In this document: piece by piece, positions 1 through 6,884 of the stretch
Layout of the letters: each line of letters starts with the position of its first letter
How positions within the stretch are numbered: position 1 is the stretch's first letter
NCBI GenBank assembly: GCA_020063545.1
Contig: JAGUUF010000005.1
Location: forward strand, 1-14,159
Reading direction: 5' to 3'
Origin: Cytophagales bacterium
GTDB taxonomy: Bacteria > Bacteroidota > Bacteroidia > Cytophagales > Cyclobacteriaceae
Length of the DNA: 14,159 nt
Position numbers and translations under genes: made by a program
The notes under the pieces: model-generated
Seen by the model: only the letters and a program-made list of their open reading frames with translations
Databases searched by the model: none
Told to the model about the DNA's origin: nothing

Positions 1-997
1 CTTTACGCTTGCTACCGATGGCGTTGTGAAAATCAATAGCCTGGCCGATGGCCTGTTCCGGTGCAAACGATCGGGTGCCGAGCGTTTCAAATTTTCGGAT
101 GTTGCTGTCGGTAGGTTTGTCGTTTGGAAACAAAGGCCATAGCCCGGCAATGTTTTCTTTTTTTACGTAGAGCATACCGGTACCGAATGGCGCGCTAAGC
201 CATTTGTGCAGGCTTGTTCCAAAATAATCGGGATTGAAGTCGGGAATTTTAAAATCCATGTGGGCAAAGGTATGTGCGCCATCTACGATAGAAATAATGT
301 TTCGTTTGCGGGCTTCTTCACACAGTTTTTTTACAGGCAGAATCTGGCCCGTCCAGTTAATCATGTGGGTAATGTGCCAGATTTTTGTTTTAGCGGTTGT
401 GGCATTTATAAACTCTTTAACAAACGTGTCGTCATTTTCAACCGGAAGGTTAAAACTTATCCATTTTATCTTAATGCCATCGCGCATTTCCTTTTGTTTC
501 CATGCCTGCACCATATTGGGGTAGTCTTGTTTGGTCATAACAACCTCATCGCCTTTGGCAAGCGTCAGGCCCCAGGTAACCGTATCCAGCGCTTCGGTGG
601 CATTACGGTTAATGGCGAGCTCTTCGGGCGATGTGCCTGCGAGTTCAGCTAATTTTCTGCGCAGCGGTTCACGGCCTTTGTCCAGTATTTGCCACATGTA
701 ATAGGTGGGTGCTTCGTTGCTCAGGTGGTAGTACCGGTCAACGGCATCCTGCACTACTTTGGGCTGCGGGCTAACCCCGCCATTGTTCAGGTTCATAATG
801 TTGGGCGATACGGTGTAGGCTTGTGCCATACGTGCCCACAGGTCTTCATCCGATGCGGCCGCGAGCGGATTAAGTTTATTAAGGGATTGAAGGGCATCTG
901 AAACATCTTCGGCTACGGCTTTGGCTGCCAGTGGAGCCAGCGTAAAGGTGCCGGCAACGCCCAGGGCTTTCTGGATAAACGATCTTCGGGTATTCAT
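1..997 (-). CDS. Tat-exported class V PLP aminotransferase, isopenicillin-N epimerase-like (3' end outside window)
   Basis: I read 332 full codons from the ATG at 997 to the window edge; the C-terminus is missing. The N-terminus TRRSFIQ (residues 3-9) followed by a hydrophobic, Ala-rich stretch is a twin-arginine export signal. This fits an enzyme that folds around its cofactor before export. The mature part is fold-type I PLP enzyme: LNNGGVSPQP near residue 75, the cofactor-binding Asp in IVDGAH (D239) and the Schiff-base lysine in SLHKWLSAPFGTG (K265). The asparagine-glycine-rich start and the YYMWQILDKGREPLR stretch are typical of the isopenicillin-N epimerase / cysteine-desulfurase-like branch. 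Substrate cannot be told from sequence. It lies 68 bp downstream of the NadR-like gene on the same strand, so co-transcription is possible. Family call is firm; epimerase versus lyase versus transaminase is open. Confidence 0.85.
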   Translation of the reverse strand, partial: MNTRRSFIQKALGVAGTFTLAPLAAKAVAEDVSDALQSLNKLNPLAAASDEDLWARMAQAYTVSPNIMNLNNGGVSPQPKVVQDAVDRYYHLSNEAPTYYMWQILDKGREPLRRKLAELAGTSPEELAINRNATEALDTVTWGLTLAKGDEVVMTKQDYPNMVQAWKQKEMRDGIKIKWISFNLPVENDDTFVKEFINATTAKTKIWHITHMINWTGQILPVKKLCEEARKRNIISIVDGAHTFAHMDFKIPDFNPDYFGTSLHKWLSAPFGTGMLYVKKENIAGLWPLFPNDKPTDSNIRKFETLGTRSFAPEQAIGQAIDFHNAIGSKRK

Positions 998-1065
998 AGG
1001 CTTAGGTATTTGTATGGAAAGTAGAATTTTTTCCGGTAAACCCCTTAGCCGTTTCCGCCAATGTT

Positions 1066-1611
1066 TTAATCCTTATCTGAAAGGAGCAAATCGAGGACTT
1101 TCGTTGCCAGGTGCAGTCTTTGCCTGAAATTTCCGCTGATGGTGGTGAAGGGAACCCGGAGGTGGATTAATTCCTTTCGATAGACATCAAAAAAATATTC
1201 CCGCTTGTCGGGATGTTCACGCTGCGGGTCATCTTCCCAGGGGATATCAATATCGGTAAGAAAATAGTGATCATAATTTTGTGAGGCCAGTAGGTTCAGG
1301 ATTTCGTCATCGCATGTGCCGTACTTGAATTCACTCCACACCTTAATCACGATAAGGTTGGTATCGCAGATTACGACACGGTTGGCCAGTGTTGCCAGTT
1401 GGTTTTCTGATTCAAGTTGACCGTGTGCGATGGTTACTAAATCGGCCTGGTTGTACGGGCGGTTAAGCCGGTCAATAAACGATCGGGCGAATTCGGGTAC
1501 CCACACCGTGTGATAATGAGCGGCCAGTGCTTTTGAAAGGGCGGTTTTGCCGGTGCATTCAGGGCCAACAATGGCAACTCGTTTTACCAAAAGGGGCTTT
1601 GCCGTATCCAT
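1066..1611 (-). CDS. NadR-type ribosylnicotinamide kinase-like P-loop ATPase
   Basis: The 181-residue product has a P-loop GPECTGKT (residues 16-23), the NadR-like EFARSFID (40-47), and a Walker B-like VVICDTN with D83. The length and motif order match the stand-alone kinase domain of NadR, which phosphorylates nicotinamide riboside to NMN in NAD salvage. There is no N-terminal nucleotidyltransferase or helix-turn-helix part, so it is not a full NadR. I place the start at the ATG at 1611; a TTG three codons upstream (1620) is possible but less likely. The gene is divergent from the FAD oxidase, with only 48 bp between starts. A PnuC transporter, a common partner, is not in view. Substrate is inferred from family; other small-molecule kinases of the AAA_28-like group are possible. 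Confidence 0.75.
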   Translation of the reverse strand: MDTAKPLLVKRVAIVGPECTGKTALSKALAAHYHTVWVPEFARSFIDRLNRPYNQADLVTIAHGQLESENQLATLANRVVICDTNLIVIKVWSEFKYGTCDDEILNLLASQNYDHYFLTDIDIPWEDDPQREHPDKREYFFDVYRKELIHLRVPFTTISGNFRQRLHLATKVLDLLLSDKD

Positions 1612-1635
1612 AAGGCCCAAAATGGCATATTTTAT

Positions 1636-1643
1636 TATCTTTC
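1636..1643 (+). promoter_or_regulatory. Possible Bacteroidota -7 element for the amine oxidase gene
   Basis: TATCTTTC matches the Bacteroidota -7 consensus TAnnTTTG at all but the last base, and lies 16 bases before the GTG start. No clear TTG (-33) element is visible at the right distance. Weak call by pattern only. Confidence 0.3.
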
Positions 1644-1659
1644 AGAAAATCAGGTACCT

Positions 1660-3129
1660 GTGAAGCGCAGAAAAGCATTGAAGCAGATTGGTTTGGGAGT
1701 AACAGCGGGGCTGGCCCTGCCGACATGGCTAAGTTCGTGTGAAAAGGACAGTCCCAGCCCTGAGATCAACTACGATGGCGTGGTGGGTATTATCGGTGCT
1801 GGCGCGGCCGGGTTAATTGCAGCGGATATCCTGATCTCCAAAGGTGTGAAGGTAAAAGTTTTTGAGGCGGCCAACCGCGTTGGCGGAAGGGTGTGTTCGT
1901 TACACCGCACCGATGCACCCAGCGATTCGCTCATTATGTTTCCGAACAATTACCCGTACTCGGATTTTCCGTTTGAGCTCGGTGCCGACCGGGTAAACGG
2001 TTCCAATTCAAAGTGGGGCGAGATACTGAAAATCCGAAAAGTGCCATTGGTGGATTTCAGAACCCTGAGTGCCGACAGATATGTAATTGATAATGTTGTA
2101 AAAAACGAGGCAGAGGCGCTTTTACATTCAGACTTTGTAACGGCAAAGAATTTCAAGGATAACTTCTCAACTTTTACCGGGGGCGCAGGCCTTAGCGTTA
2201 AACAGGCCGCCACCAATGCCGGTGTGGCGGCCGGAATGCAAGGGCTAATCAATAGCTGGTTAGGTGTGCCCTATGGTTCTTCGTCCGAACGGATTGGAGC
2301 GAATGCGCTTGCCAACGGCCTTTCATTGATTGAGCACGATGGTATTGAGCTTACGCTGAGAAATAACCCCATGCAGGATACGTTGCTTTCGGTGTACAGC
2401 CGCGTAGTGCCCAGTATCAAGTTTAACACGGTAGTTCAATCGGTAAACTACACAGGCGACTTAATTGAAATTACACATAGTGGCGGAAGTGAAACGGTAA
2501 ACAAACTGATTGTTACTGTTCCGGTTTCCATCCTGAAAGCGGGCGACATTGCGTTTTCGCCAGGCTTGCCTGCCAGTAAACTTACGGCCATGAGCCGCAT
2601 TGGTATGGAAGCTTCCATGCGTGTATTGATTGAATTTAAGCGCAACTTCTGGGGTGAAGATGTTGCCGCCATTATCGGCAGTGCCGAAGGCCCTATGATG
2701 CTTAATGCGGGTGTCGGACGCAGCACACTGAACAAAGCGCTGAGCATTACCATTAACGGCCCCAAAGCTGAAGCCTTTTCGGTACTGACCGGTGACCAGG
2801 TTGTGGAGAGCATTATCGCGGAGATGGATGTTTGGTTTGGTGGCGATGCTACCGAAAACGTGCGCAGAAGTACGTTGCCGGGCGAGGAAAACAAATTGAT
2901 CTACACCATTAAAGACTGGACCAAAGATCCGTTTGCCAAAGGAGGCTTTTCATTTCCGCTAACCGGGGGTATTCCAACCGACCGTGAGGCGCTTGCAGCG
3001 CCCGTAGCCGGAAAACTGTTTTTTGCAGGCGAAGCCACCGATACGACAGGGGAATTCGGAACCATCAGCGGTGCCCTTAAATCCGGTGAGCGGGCGGCCT
3101 TTGAGGTGATTGATGAAATTGTTGAATGA
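1660..3129 (+). CDS. Flavin-containing amine oxidase, Tat/lipoprotein-exported
   Basis: The 489-residue protein starts with GTG. Its N-terminus has a twin-arginine-like KRRKALK and a lipobox LSSC (Cys27), so the mature protein is probably a lipoprotein exported folded. The FAD Rossmann motif GAGAAG (46-51) is followed by the ribose-binding acidic end FEA (E69) and RVGGRV (73-78), the GG-doublet signature of the amine-oxidase family. The C-terminal FAGEAT (about 455-460) and GALKSGERAA are the second FAD-binding segment. Length is normal for the family. Substrate (polyamine, aromatic amine, amino acid) cannot be assigned. Its stop codon overlaps the mrr start as ATGA. The gene has about the base composition of most of the window (33 G+C in the 60 bases 2761-2820), unlike mrr. 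No upstream in-frame ATG exists, which supports the GTG start. Confidence 0.88.
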   Translation: MKRRKALKQIGLGVTAGLALPTWLSSCEKDSPSPEINYDGVVGIIGAGAAGLIAADILISKGVKVKVFEAANRVGGRVCSLHRTDAPSDSLIMFPNNYPYSDFPFELGADRVNGSNSKWGEILKIRKVPLVDFRTLSADRYVIDNVVKNEAEALLHSDFVTAKNFKDNFSTFTGGAGLSVKQAATNAGVAAGMQGLINSWLGVPYGSSSERIGANALANGLSLIEHDGIELTLRNNPMQDTLLSVYSRVVPSIKFNTVVQSVNYTGDLIEITHSGGSETVNKLIVTVPVSILKAGDIAFSPGLPASKLTAMSRIGMEASMRVLIEFKRNFWGEDVAAIIGSAEGPMMLNAGVGRSTLNKALSITINGPKAEAFSVLTGDQVVESIIAEMDVWFGGDATENVRRSTLPGEENKLIYTIKDWTKDPFAKGGFSFPLTGGIPTDREALAAPVAGKLFFAGEATDTTGEFGTISGALKSGERAAFEVIDEIVE

Positions 3130-4046
3130 TACCGGATTATCAAAGAATTATGTTGCCTTTGCTTCGACAAGTTTCGGACAAAGCCGAACATAGATTCCGT
3201 GATATAATTGAGCAGCTATCAAAAGAGTTTGGGTTAACGGAGGACGAAAGAAAGGAACTGTTACCGAGCGGAGTGCAGCCAATATTTGATAATCGTGTTG
3301 GATGGGCAAAAACCTACTTAAAAAAATCTGGTCTGATAGATACTCCTAAACGGGCTACCATTACGATTACTACCCGTGGCCTTGAGGTCTTGAAAAAGAA
3401 CCCAAATTCAATAGATGTTAGATTTTTAAAGCAATTCCCCGAGTTTGTTGAATTTCAATCGGCTAAGCGATCAGAAAGCAGTGCTGAGAACGATTTGGAA
3501 ACAACAGAAGATAGAGTAATTCAAACTCCTGAAGAAACACTTGAAGCAGCTTATCAAAAGATTAGAAAATCTTTAGCTCAGGATTTGATTAACCGGGTGT
3601 TAAATCTTTCGCCAGCTTTTTTCGAAAGACTTGTTGTTGAACTGCTGGTTAAAATGGGTTATGGAGGCTCAATCAAGGATGCAGGTAAGGCAATTGGAAA
3701 GAGCGGAGATGAAGGAATTGATGGAACTATTAAAGAGGATAAACTTGGTCTTGATGTCATTTACATACAAGCAAAAAGATGGCAACCAGGCAATGTTGTT
3801 GGGCGTCCTGAGTTACAAAAATTTGTAGGCGCATTGGCCGGACAAGGAGCAAAAAAAGGAATATTCATAACAACATCCTCGTTTACCCGTGATGCCATGG
3901 ATTATGTACCTAGAAATGAAACCAAAATAGTCTTGGTTGATGGTGAACGTCTTGCTCAGCTAATGATTGACTACAATATTGGCGTAAACAGTGTTAGTAA
4001 TTATGAAGTAAAGAGGGTTGATAGCGACTATTTTGGTGAGGAATAA
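3126..4046 (+). CDS. mrr: Mrr-type restriction endonuclease (type IV, modified-DNA directed)
   Basis: The 306-residue product has both Mrr domains. The N-terminal winged-helix part (about 8-95) contains the characteristic LLPSGVQPIFDNRVGWAKTY (46-65). The C-terminal PD-(D/E)XK nuclease part (about 155-290) has FFERLV, GKSGDEGIDG with the catalytic Asp (D199) and IQAKRW with the Q-x-K motif (Q215, K217). Length equals that of E. coli Mrr, and no key residue is missing. The family cuts DNA carrying foreign methylation and so acts against incoming DNA. No methyltransferase or specificity gene is next to it, as expected for type IV. The ATG overlaps the amine oxidase stop (ATGA), suggesting translational coupling. 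The gene is AT-rich (47 G+C in bases 3301-3420, hand count), which suggests transfer. Confidence 0.92.
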   Translation: MIPDYQRIMLPLLRQVSDKAEHRFRDIIEQLSKEFGLTEDERKELLPSGVQPIFDNRVGWAKTYLKKSGLIDTPKRATITITTRGLEVLKKNPNSIDVRFLKQFPEFVEFQSAKRSESSAENDLETTEDRVIQTPEETLEAAYQKIRKSLAQDLINRVLNLSPAFFERLVVELLVKMGYGGSIKDAGKAIGKSGDEGIDGTIKEDKLGLDVIYIQAKRWQPGNVVGRPELQKFVGALAGQGAKKGIFITTSSFTRDAMDYVPRNETKIVLVDGERLAQLMIDYNIGVNSVSNYEVKRVDSDYFGEE

Positions 4047-4050
4047 TCAC

Positions 4051-4083
4051 AGTCATCCTACGACTACAAGTCGTAGGATGACT
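4051..4083. repeat. Perfect 15-bp inverted repeat with 3-base loop between mrr and rocD
   Basis: AGTCATCCTACGACT (4051-4065), loop ACA, then its exact reverse complement (4069-4083). It fills most of the 44-bp gap between two convergent genes. Neither side has a T-run next to the stem, so it is not a standard intrinsic terminator. It may act as a transcription block, an RNA-end stabiliser, or be a copy of a dispersed REP-like hairpin. Confidence 0.9.
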
Positions 4084-4090
4084 CCTGGCT

Positions 4091-5353
4091 CTACCGCTTA
4101 CTAAACTCCAGCACCGACTTCTCAATAATATCACAACATTCATGCAGTTGCTCTTCGGTAATAACCAGGGGTGGTGCCAGGCGGATGATGTTACCGTGTG
4201 TAGGCTTGGCCAATAAACCGTTTTCGGCAAATTTTAAACAAATGTTCCAGGCGGTTTGGCCTGCCTGACCGGCAGGCAGGCTTTCGGGTGTATCGTTAAT
4301 CACGATGGCATTGAGCAAGCCCTTGCCGCGTACCAGGGTAACCAGGTTTGTTTTTTTGATTAATGCATGCATCCGTTCACGGAAAATCTTCCCAAGCCGT
4401 TCAGCATTGTCGGCAAGTCTTTCATCCTTCACTACCTGCAACGCCTCCATGCAAACGGCCGCAGCCAGCGGGTTACCGCCAAACGTGGAACCATGTTCCC
4501 CCGGTTTGATCACCAACATGATATCGTCATCCGCCAACACAACTGAAACGGGAAGTACACCACCGCTTAATGCTTTGCCCAGGATTAACAAATCAGGCCG
4601 CACCCCTTCATGATCACTGGCCAGCATTTTTCCGGTGCGGGCAATACCGGTTTGTATTTCATCCATCATCAGCAGCACATTGTACTGGCGGCATAATTTT
4701 TCGGCAGCTTTCAGGTAACCATCGGCCGGTACATACACACCGGCTTCGCCCTGGATGGGCTCAATCCAGAGGCCGCACACTTTGGGGTTGCTCAAGGCTT
4801 TTTCAAGTGCGGGCACATTATCATAATCAACGAGTTCAAATCCCGGCATAAACGGACCAAACCCCTTTCGGGCCGAGGGATCAGATGAAGCGGAGATGAT
4901 AGTAGTGGTGCGGCCATGAAAATTTTTACGGAGGGCAACAATCACCGCCTCATATTCGGGTATTCCTTTTTTAGTATAACCCCATTTGCGGGCAAGTTTA
5001 ATGGCCGTTTCGTTGGCCTCGGCACCGCTGTTCATAAACAGGGCCTTCTGGTAGCCGAATGTTTCGCACACGTATTTTTCGGCAAGCCCAAGCTTGTCGT
5101 TATAAAAAGCCCGCGAAGTAAGCGTAAGTTCCTTAGCTTGTTCAATCAGCGCATGGATGATGCGCGGATGGCAATGCCCCTGGTTAACCGCACTGTAAGC
5201 CGACAAAAAATCGTAATAGCGCCTGCCCTCCACGTCCCACAGAAAAACACCTTCGCCTTTGGTAAGCACCACGGGCAGGGGGTGGTAGTTATGTGCCCCG
5301 TATTGATCTTCAAGTTCAATGGCTTTTTTACTGGTGGTGATTAATTCGGTCAT
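4091..5353 (-). CDS. rocD: Ornithine--oxo-acid aminotransferase (ornithine delta-aminotransferase)
   Basis: The 420-residue protein is a class III PLP aminotransferase of the ornithine type. It moves the delta-amino group of ornithine to 2-oxoglutarate, giving glutamate semialdehyde on the arginine/ornithine-to-proline/glutamate route. Visible signatures are YDFLSAYSAVNQGHCHP (47-63), MNSGAEANETAIK (107-119), EPIQGEAGV (198-206), MDEIQTGIARTG (230-241, cofactor Asp231), the Schiff-base lysine in LGKALSGG (K260), GEHGSTFGGNPLA (285-297) and THGNIIRLAPPL (385-396). Start is the ATG at 5353. Oddly, residues 359-366 read LPAGQAGQ, encoded by a palindrome and not expected in this position of the family; the reading frame stays open around it. 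The gene converges with mrr and diverges from the RmuC-like gene. Confidence 0.93.
   Translation of the reverse strand: MTELITTSKKAIELEDQYGAHNYHPLPVVLTKGEGVFLWDVEGRRYYDFLSAYSAVNQGHCHPRIIHALIEQAKELTLTSRAFYNDKLGLAEKYVCETFGYQKALFMNSGAEANETAIKLARKWGYTKKGIPEYEAVIVALRKNFHGRTTTIISASSDPSARKGFGPFMPGFELVDYDNVPALEKALSNPKVCGLWIEPIQGEAGVYVPADGYLKAAEKLCRQYNVLLMMDEIQTGIARTGKMLASDHEGVRPDLLILGKALSGGVLPVSVVLADDDIMLVIKPGEHGSTFGGNPLAAAVCMEALQVVKDERLADNAERLGKIFRERMHALIKKTNLVTLVRGKGLLNAIVINDTPESLPAGQAGQTAWNICLKFAENGLLAKPTHGNIIRLAPPLVITEEQLHECCDIIEKSVLEFSKR
4259..4281. repeat. Palindromic repeat inserted in frame in rocD
   Basis: The arms GCCTGCCTG and CAGGCAGGC flank a 5-base loop (ACCGG). Read on the rocD strand, the palindrome and its edges encode SLPAGQAGQ. 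Known RocD proteins, from memory, have no such residues between the NDTPES-type loop and TAW; removing 24 bases would restore an ordinary sequence. It behaves like a small palindromic element that can sit inside genes without breaking the frame. Confidence 0.8.
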
Positions 5354-5392
5354 AAAAAGTGTGTTTTCAGTGAAAATTGCGTGGGCAAGTTA

Positions 5393-5462
5393 CCAAAAGG
5401 CTTTTGGCAAAGCCAATTTGTACAGGGGTATCCACGGCATAAACGCTGACACAGCCTGTCAG
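5393..5462. promoter_or_regulatory. Inverted repeats in the divergent rocD / RmuC-like intergenic region
   Basis: The 163-bp gap between divergent starts holds three small dyads: CCAAAAG-g-CTTTTGG (5393-5407), TTGGC-AAA-GCCAA (5404-5416, overlapping the first) and CTGACA-cagcc-TGTCAG (5446-5462). Their position between two promoters fits operators or attenuating hairpins, but no regulator is known. Nothing else is seen in this gap except the -7-like element next to the RmuC-like start. Confidence 0.35.
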
Positions 5463-5504
5463 GTTCAGTATGCCATCTTTACCGCATATAACTGCAAATT
5501 CAAT

Positions 5505-5512
5505 TACCTTTA
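5505..5512 (+). promoter_or_regulatory. Possible -7 element immediately before the RmuC-like gene
   Basis: TACCTTTA matches TAnnTTTG at all but the last base and lies only 4 bases before the ATG. If used, transcription would start at or just inside the start codon, giving a leaderless or near-leaderless mRNA. No clear -33 TTG is seen, so confidence is low. Confidence 0.3.
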
Positions 5513-5516
5513 GCAT

Positions 5517-6809
5517 ATGGAAAACGGATTGGATGGTATTAAAGCGTTATTCAATGAACTCAGGTCGTATTCCCTGTGGGACCGGTTGTTCCGGTGGGGA
5601 CGGATCAGGTCAATGCTGATTGACACGAGTGCCGAATTGCAGCAGTTGATATCCGGTCTTGACAGTGCACGTGCCGAGAGCACCAAACAACAGGCAGCCC
5701 TTGACCGACTGGCTTCAGACAAATCTGATCTTCAAAAAGAAAATGCTTCGCTTAAAGAGAAGAATGAAAATTATTTGAAACGCGGGCAGGAGTTAGCCAA
5801 CGAACTGGCGGCCAGCAGGCAAAAAGTTGAGTACCTTGAGCAGGATAACCGGAGGTTACGCGAAGAGAACACCCAGTTTAAGTCACGGGAAGAACAGCGA
5901 AGGCTGGAGCACGAGCGGGCCGTTAACCAGGTTGTAAAGCTGCGCGAGGATATAGTAAAGGAACGAAACGAAAAGGAGGAGAAACAAAAGCAAGCCGAGT
6001 ACGAGCGGCTTCGAAAACTGAAAGAAACTTGGTCGAAGCACGAAGCCGATGTAAAAAACCGAATAAAAATTATTTGTAACCGGAATGGCGTAGAATATCT
6101 GGAGGCAGTACCCTTTAAAGGCAAGCCCGACAATACCTTAAAAATCAATGATGAATTTATTGTTTTTGATGCCAAGAGTCCCGGCAATGACGATTTGTCG
6201 AATTTTCCGATTTACCTGCGAAACCAGGCCGAAAGTGTGAGCAAGTATGTAAAAGAAGAAAATGTGCGCAGGGAAGTTTTCCTGGTGGTACCCACCAACA
6301 CGCTGGAGGTGGTAGAACAGTTTGAATACAAGCTGAGCGATTACACGGTGTATGTAATTTCCATTGATGCGCTCGAGCCCGTTATTCTTTCGCTTCGTAA
6401 AATTGAAGAGTATGAATTTGCCGAGCAGCTAAGCCCCGAGGAGCGCGAGAACATTTGCCGGGTTATCGGCAAGTTTGTGCACCTGTCCAAACGAAGGATT
6501 CAGATTGACGGCTTCTTTGCCAAGCAGTTTTTTGAACTGGTTTACCGAAGCGAGGCCGACCTGCCAAAAGATTTTTTGGACAAGGTTATTGAATTTGAGC
6601 GGGCCGAAAAACTTAATCCGCCCATTGAGCGAAGAGCCAAACAAATCAGCAATAAGGAACTTGCCCTGCAGATACAGGAACAAAAAGCAGATGCCGAACA
6701 AAAAGGCATTGAAATGGATGAGGCACTGGTTTCCAAAAATCTGGGTAAGCTGCCGCTTTACACCGATAAGCGAAATGAAGAGGCGCAAAAGGATTTGTTT
6801 GAATCGTGA
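5517..6809 (+). CDS. Long coiled-coil protein with RmuC-like nuclease-fold domain
   Basis: The 430-residue product has a short amphipathic start, a charged coiled coil from about 36 to 180 (repeated K/E/R/L heptads), and a globular domain from about 185 to 350. The domain contains PD (204-205) and FDAK (217-220), which together resemble a PD-(D/E)XK core, then a chain of helices ending in RRIQIDGFFAKQFFELV. This layout of long coiled coil plus nuclease-like fold resembles RmuC, a protein that limits rearrangement at inverted repeats. The N-terminal membrane helix usual in RmuC is not evident. The last 70 residues are charged and low in complexity. It stands alone, divergent from rocD. I am sure of the coiled coil, fairly sure of a nuclease-like fold, and unsure of the RmuC name. 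Confidence 0.5.
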   Translation: MENGLDGIKALFNELRSYSLWDRLFRWGRIRSMLIDTSAELQQLISGLDSARAESTKQQAALDRLASDKSDLQKENASLKEKNENYLKRGQELANELAASRQKVEYLEQDNRRLREENTQFKSREEQRRLEHERAVNQVVKLREDIVKERNEKEEKQKQAEYERLRKLKETWSKHEADVKNRIKIICNRNGVEYLEAVPFKGKPDNTLKINDEFIVFDAKSPGNDDLSNFPIYLRNQAESVSKYVKEENVRREVFLVVPTNTLEVVEQFEYKLSDYTVYVISIDALEPVILSLRKIEEYEFAEQLSPEERENICRVIGKFVHLSKRRIQIDGFFAKQFFELVYRSEADLPKDFLDKVIEFERAEKLNPPIERRAKQISNKELALQIQEQKADAEQKGIEMDEALVSKNLGKLPLYTDKRNEEAQKDLFES

Positions 6810-6828
6810 ATTGAATCGGGTGGCGGGG

Positions 6829-6860
6829 TTGATAGCCTGTATTGAAAGAACTTAGCTTTT
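6829..6860 (+). promoter_or_regulatory. Possible promoter of the four-helix membrane protein gene
   Basis: TTG at 6829-6831 and TAGCTTTT at 6853-6860 are spaced by 21 bases, within the range for Bacteroidota -33/-7 pairs (TTG and TAnnTTTG). The predicted start point would leave a leader of about 17 bases. Confidence 0.35.
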
Positions 6861-6884
6861 ATCAATAACTAAACCCCTAAAATT

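Noticed and set aside
206..652. Plus-strand open frame of 148 codons
   Set aside because: It lies opposite the aminotransferase, shows no recognisable family features, and the minus-strand gene has complete PLP motifs there.
3126..4046. Amine oxidase plus Mrr as a dedicated defence system
   Set aside because: The oxidase has an export signal and a normal metabolic-family sequence, and no methyltransferase, ATPase or sensor is present. Overlap alone does not show a common function.
4051..4083. Hairpin as a standard rho-independent terminator
   Set aside because: No T-run follows the stem on either strand. It is listed as a repeat.
4257..4283. rocD as a frameshifted pseudogene because of the odd LPAGQAGQ stretch
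   Set aside because: The frame is open on both sides, and all catalytic and C-terminal motifs are present.
5517..6809. RmuC-like gene as an SMC/Rad50-type ATPase
   Set aside because: It has coiled coil but no Walker A or ABC signature motif.
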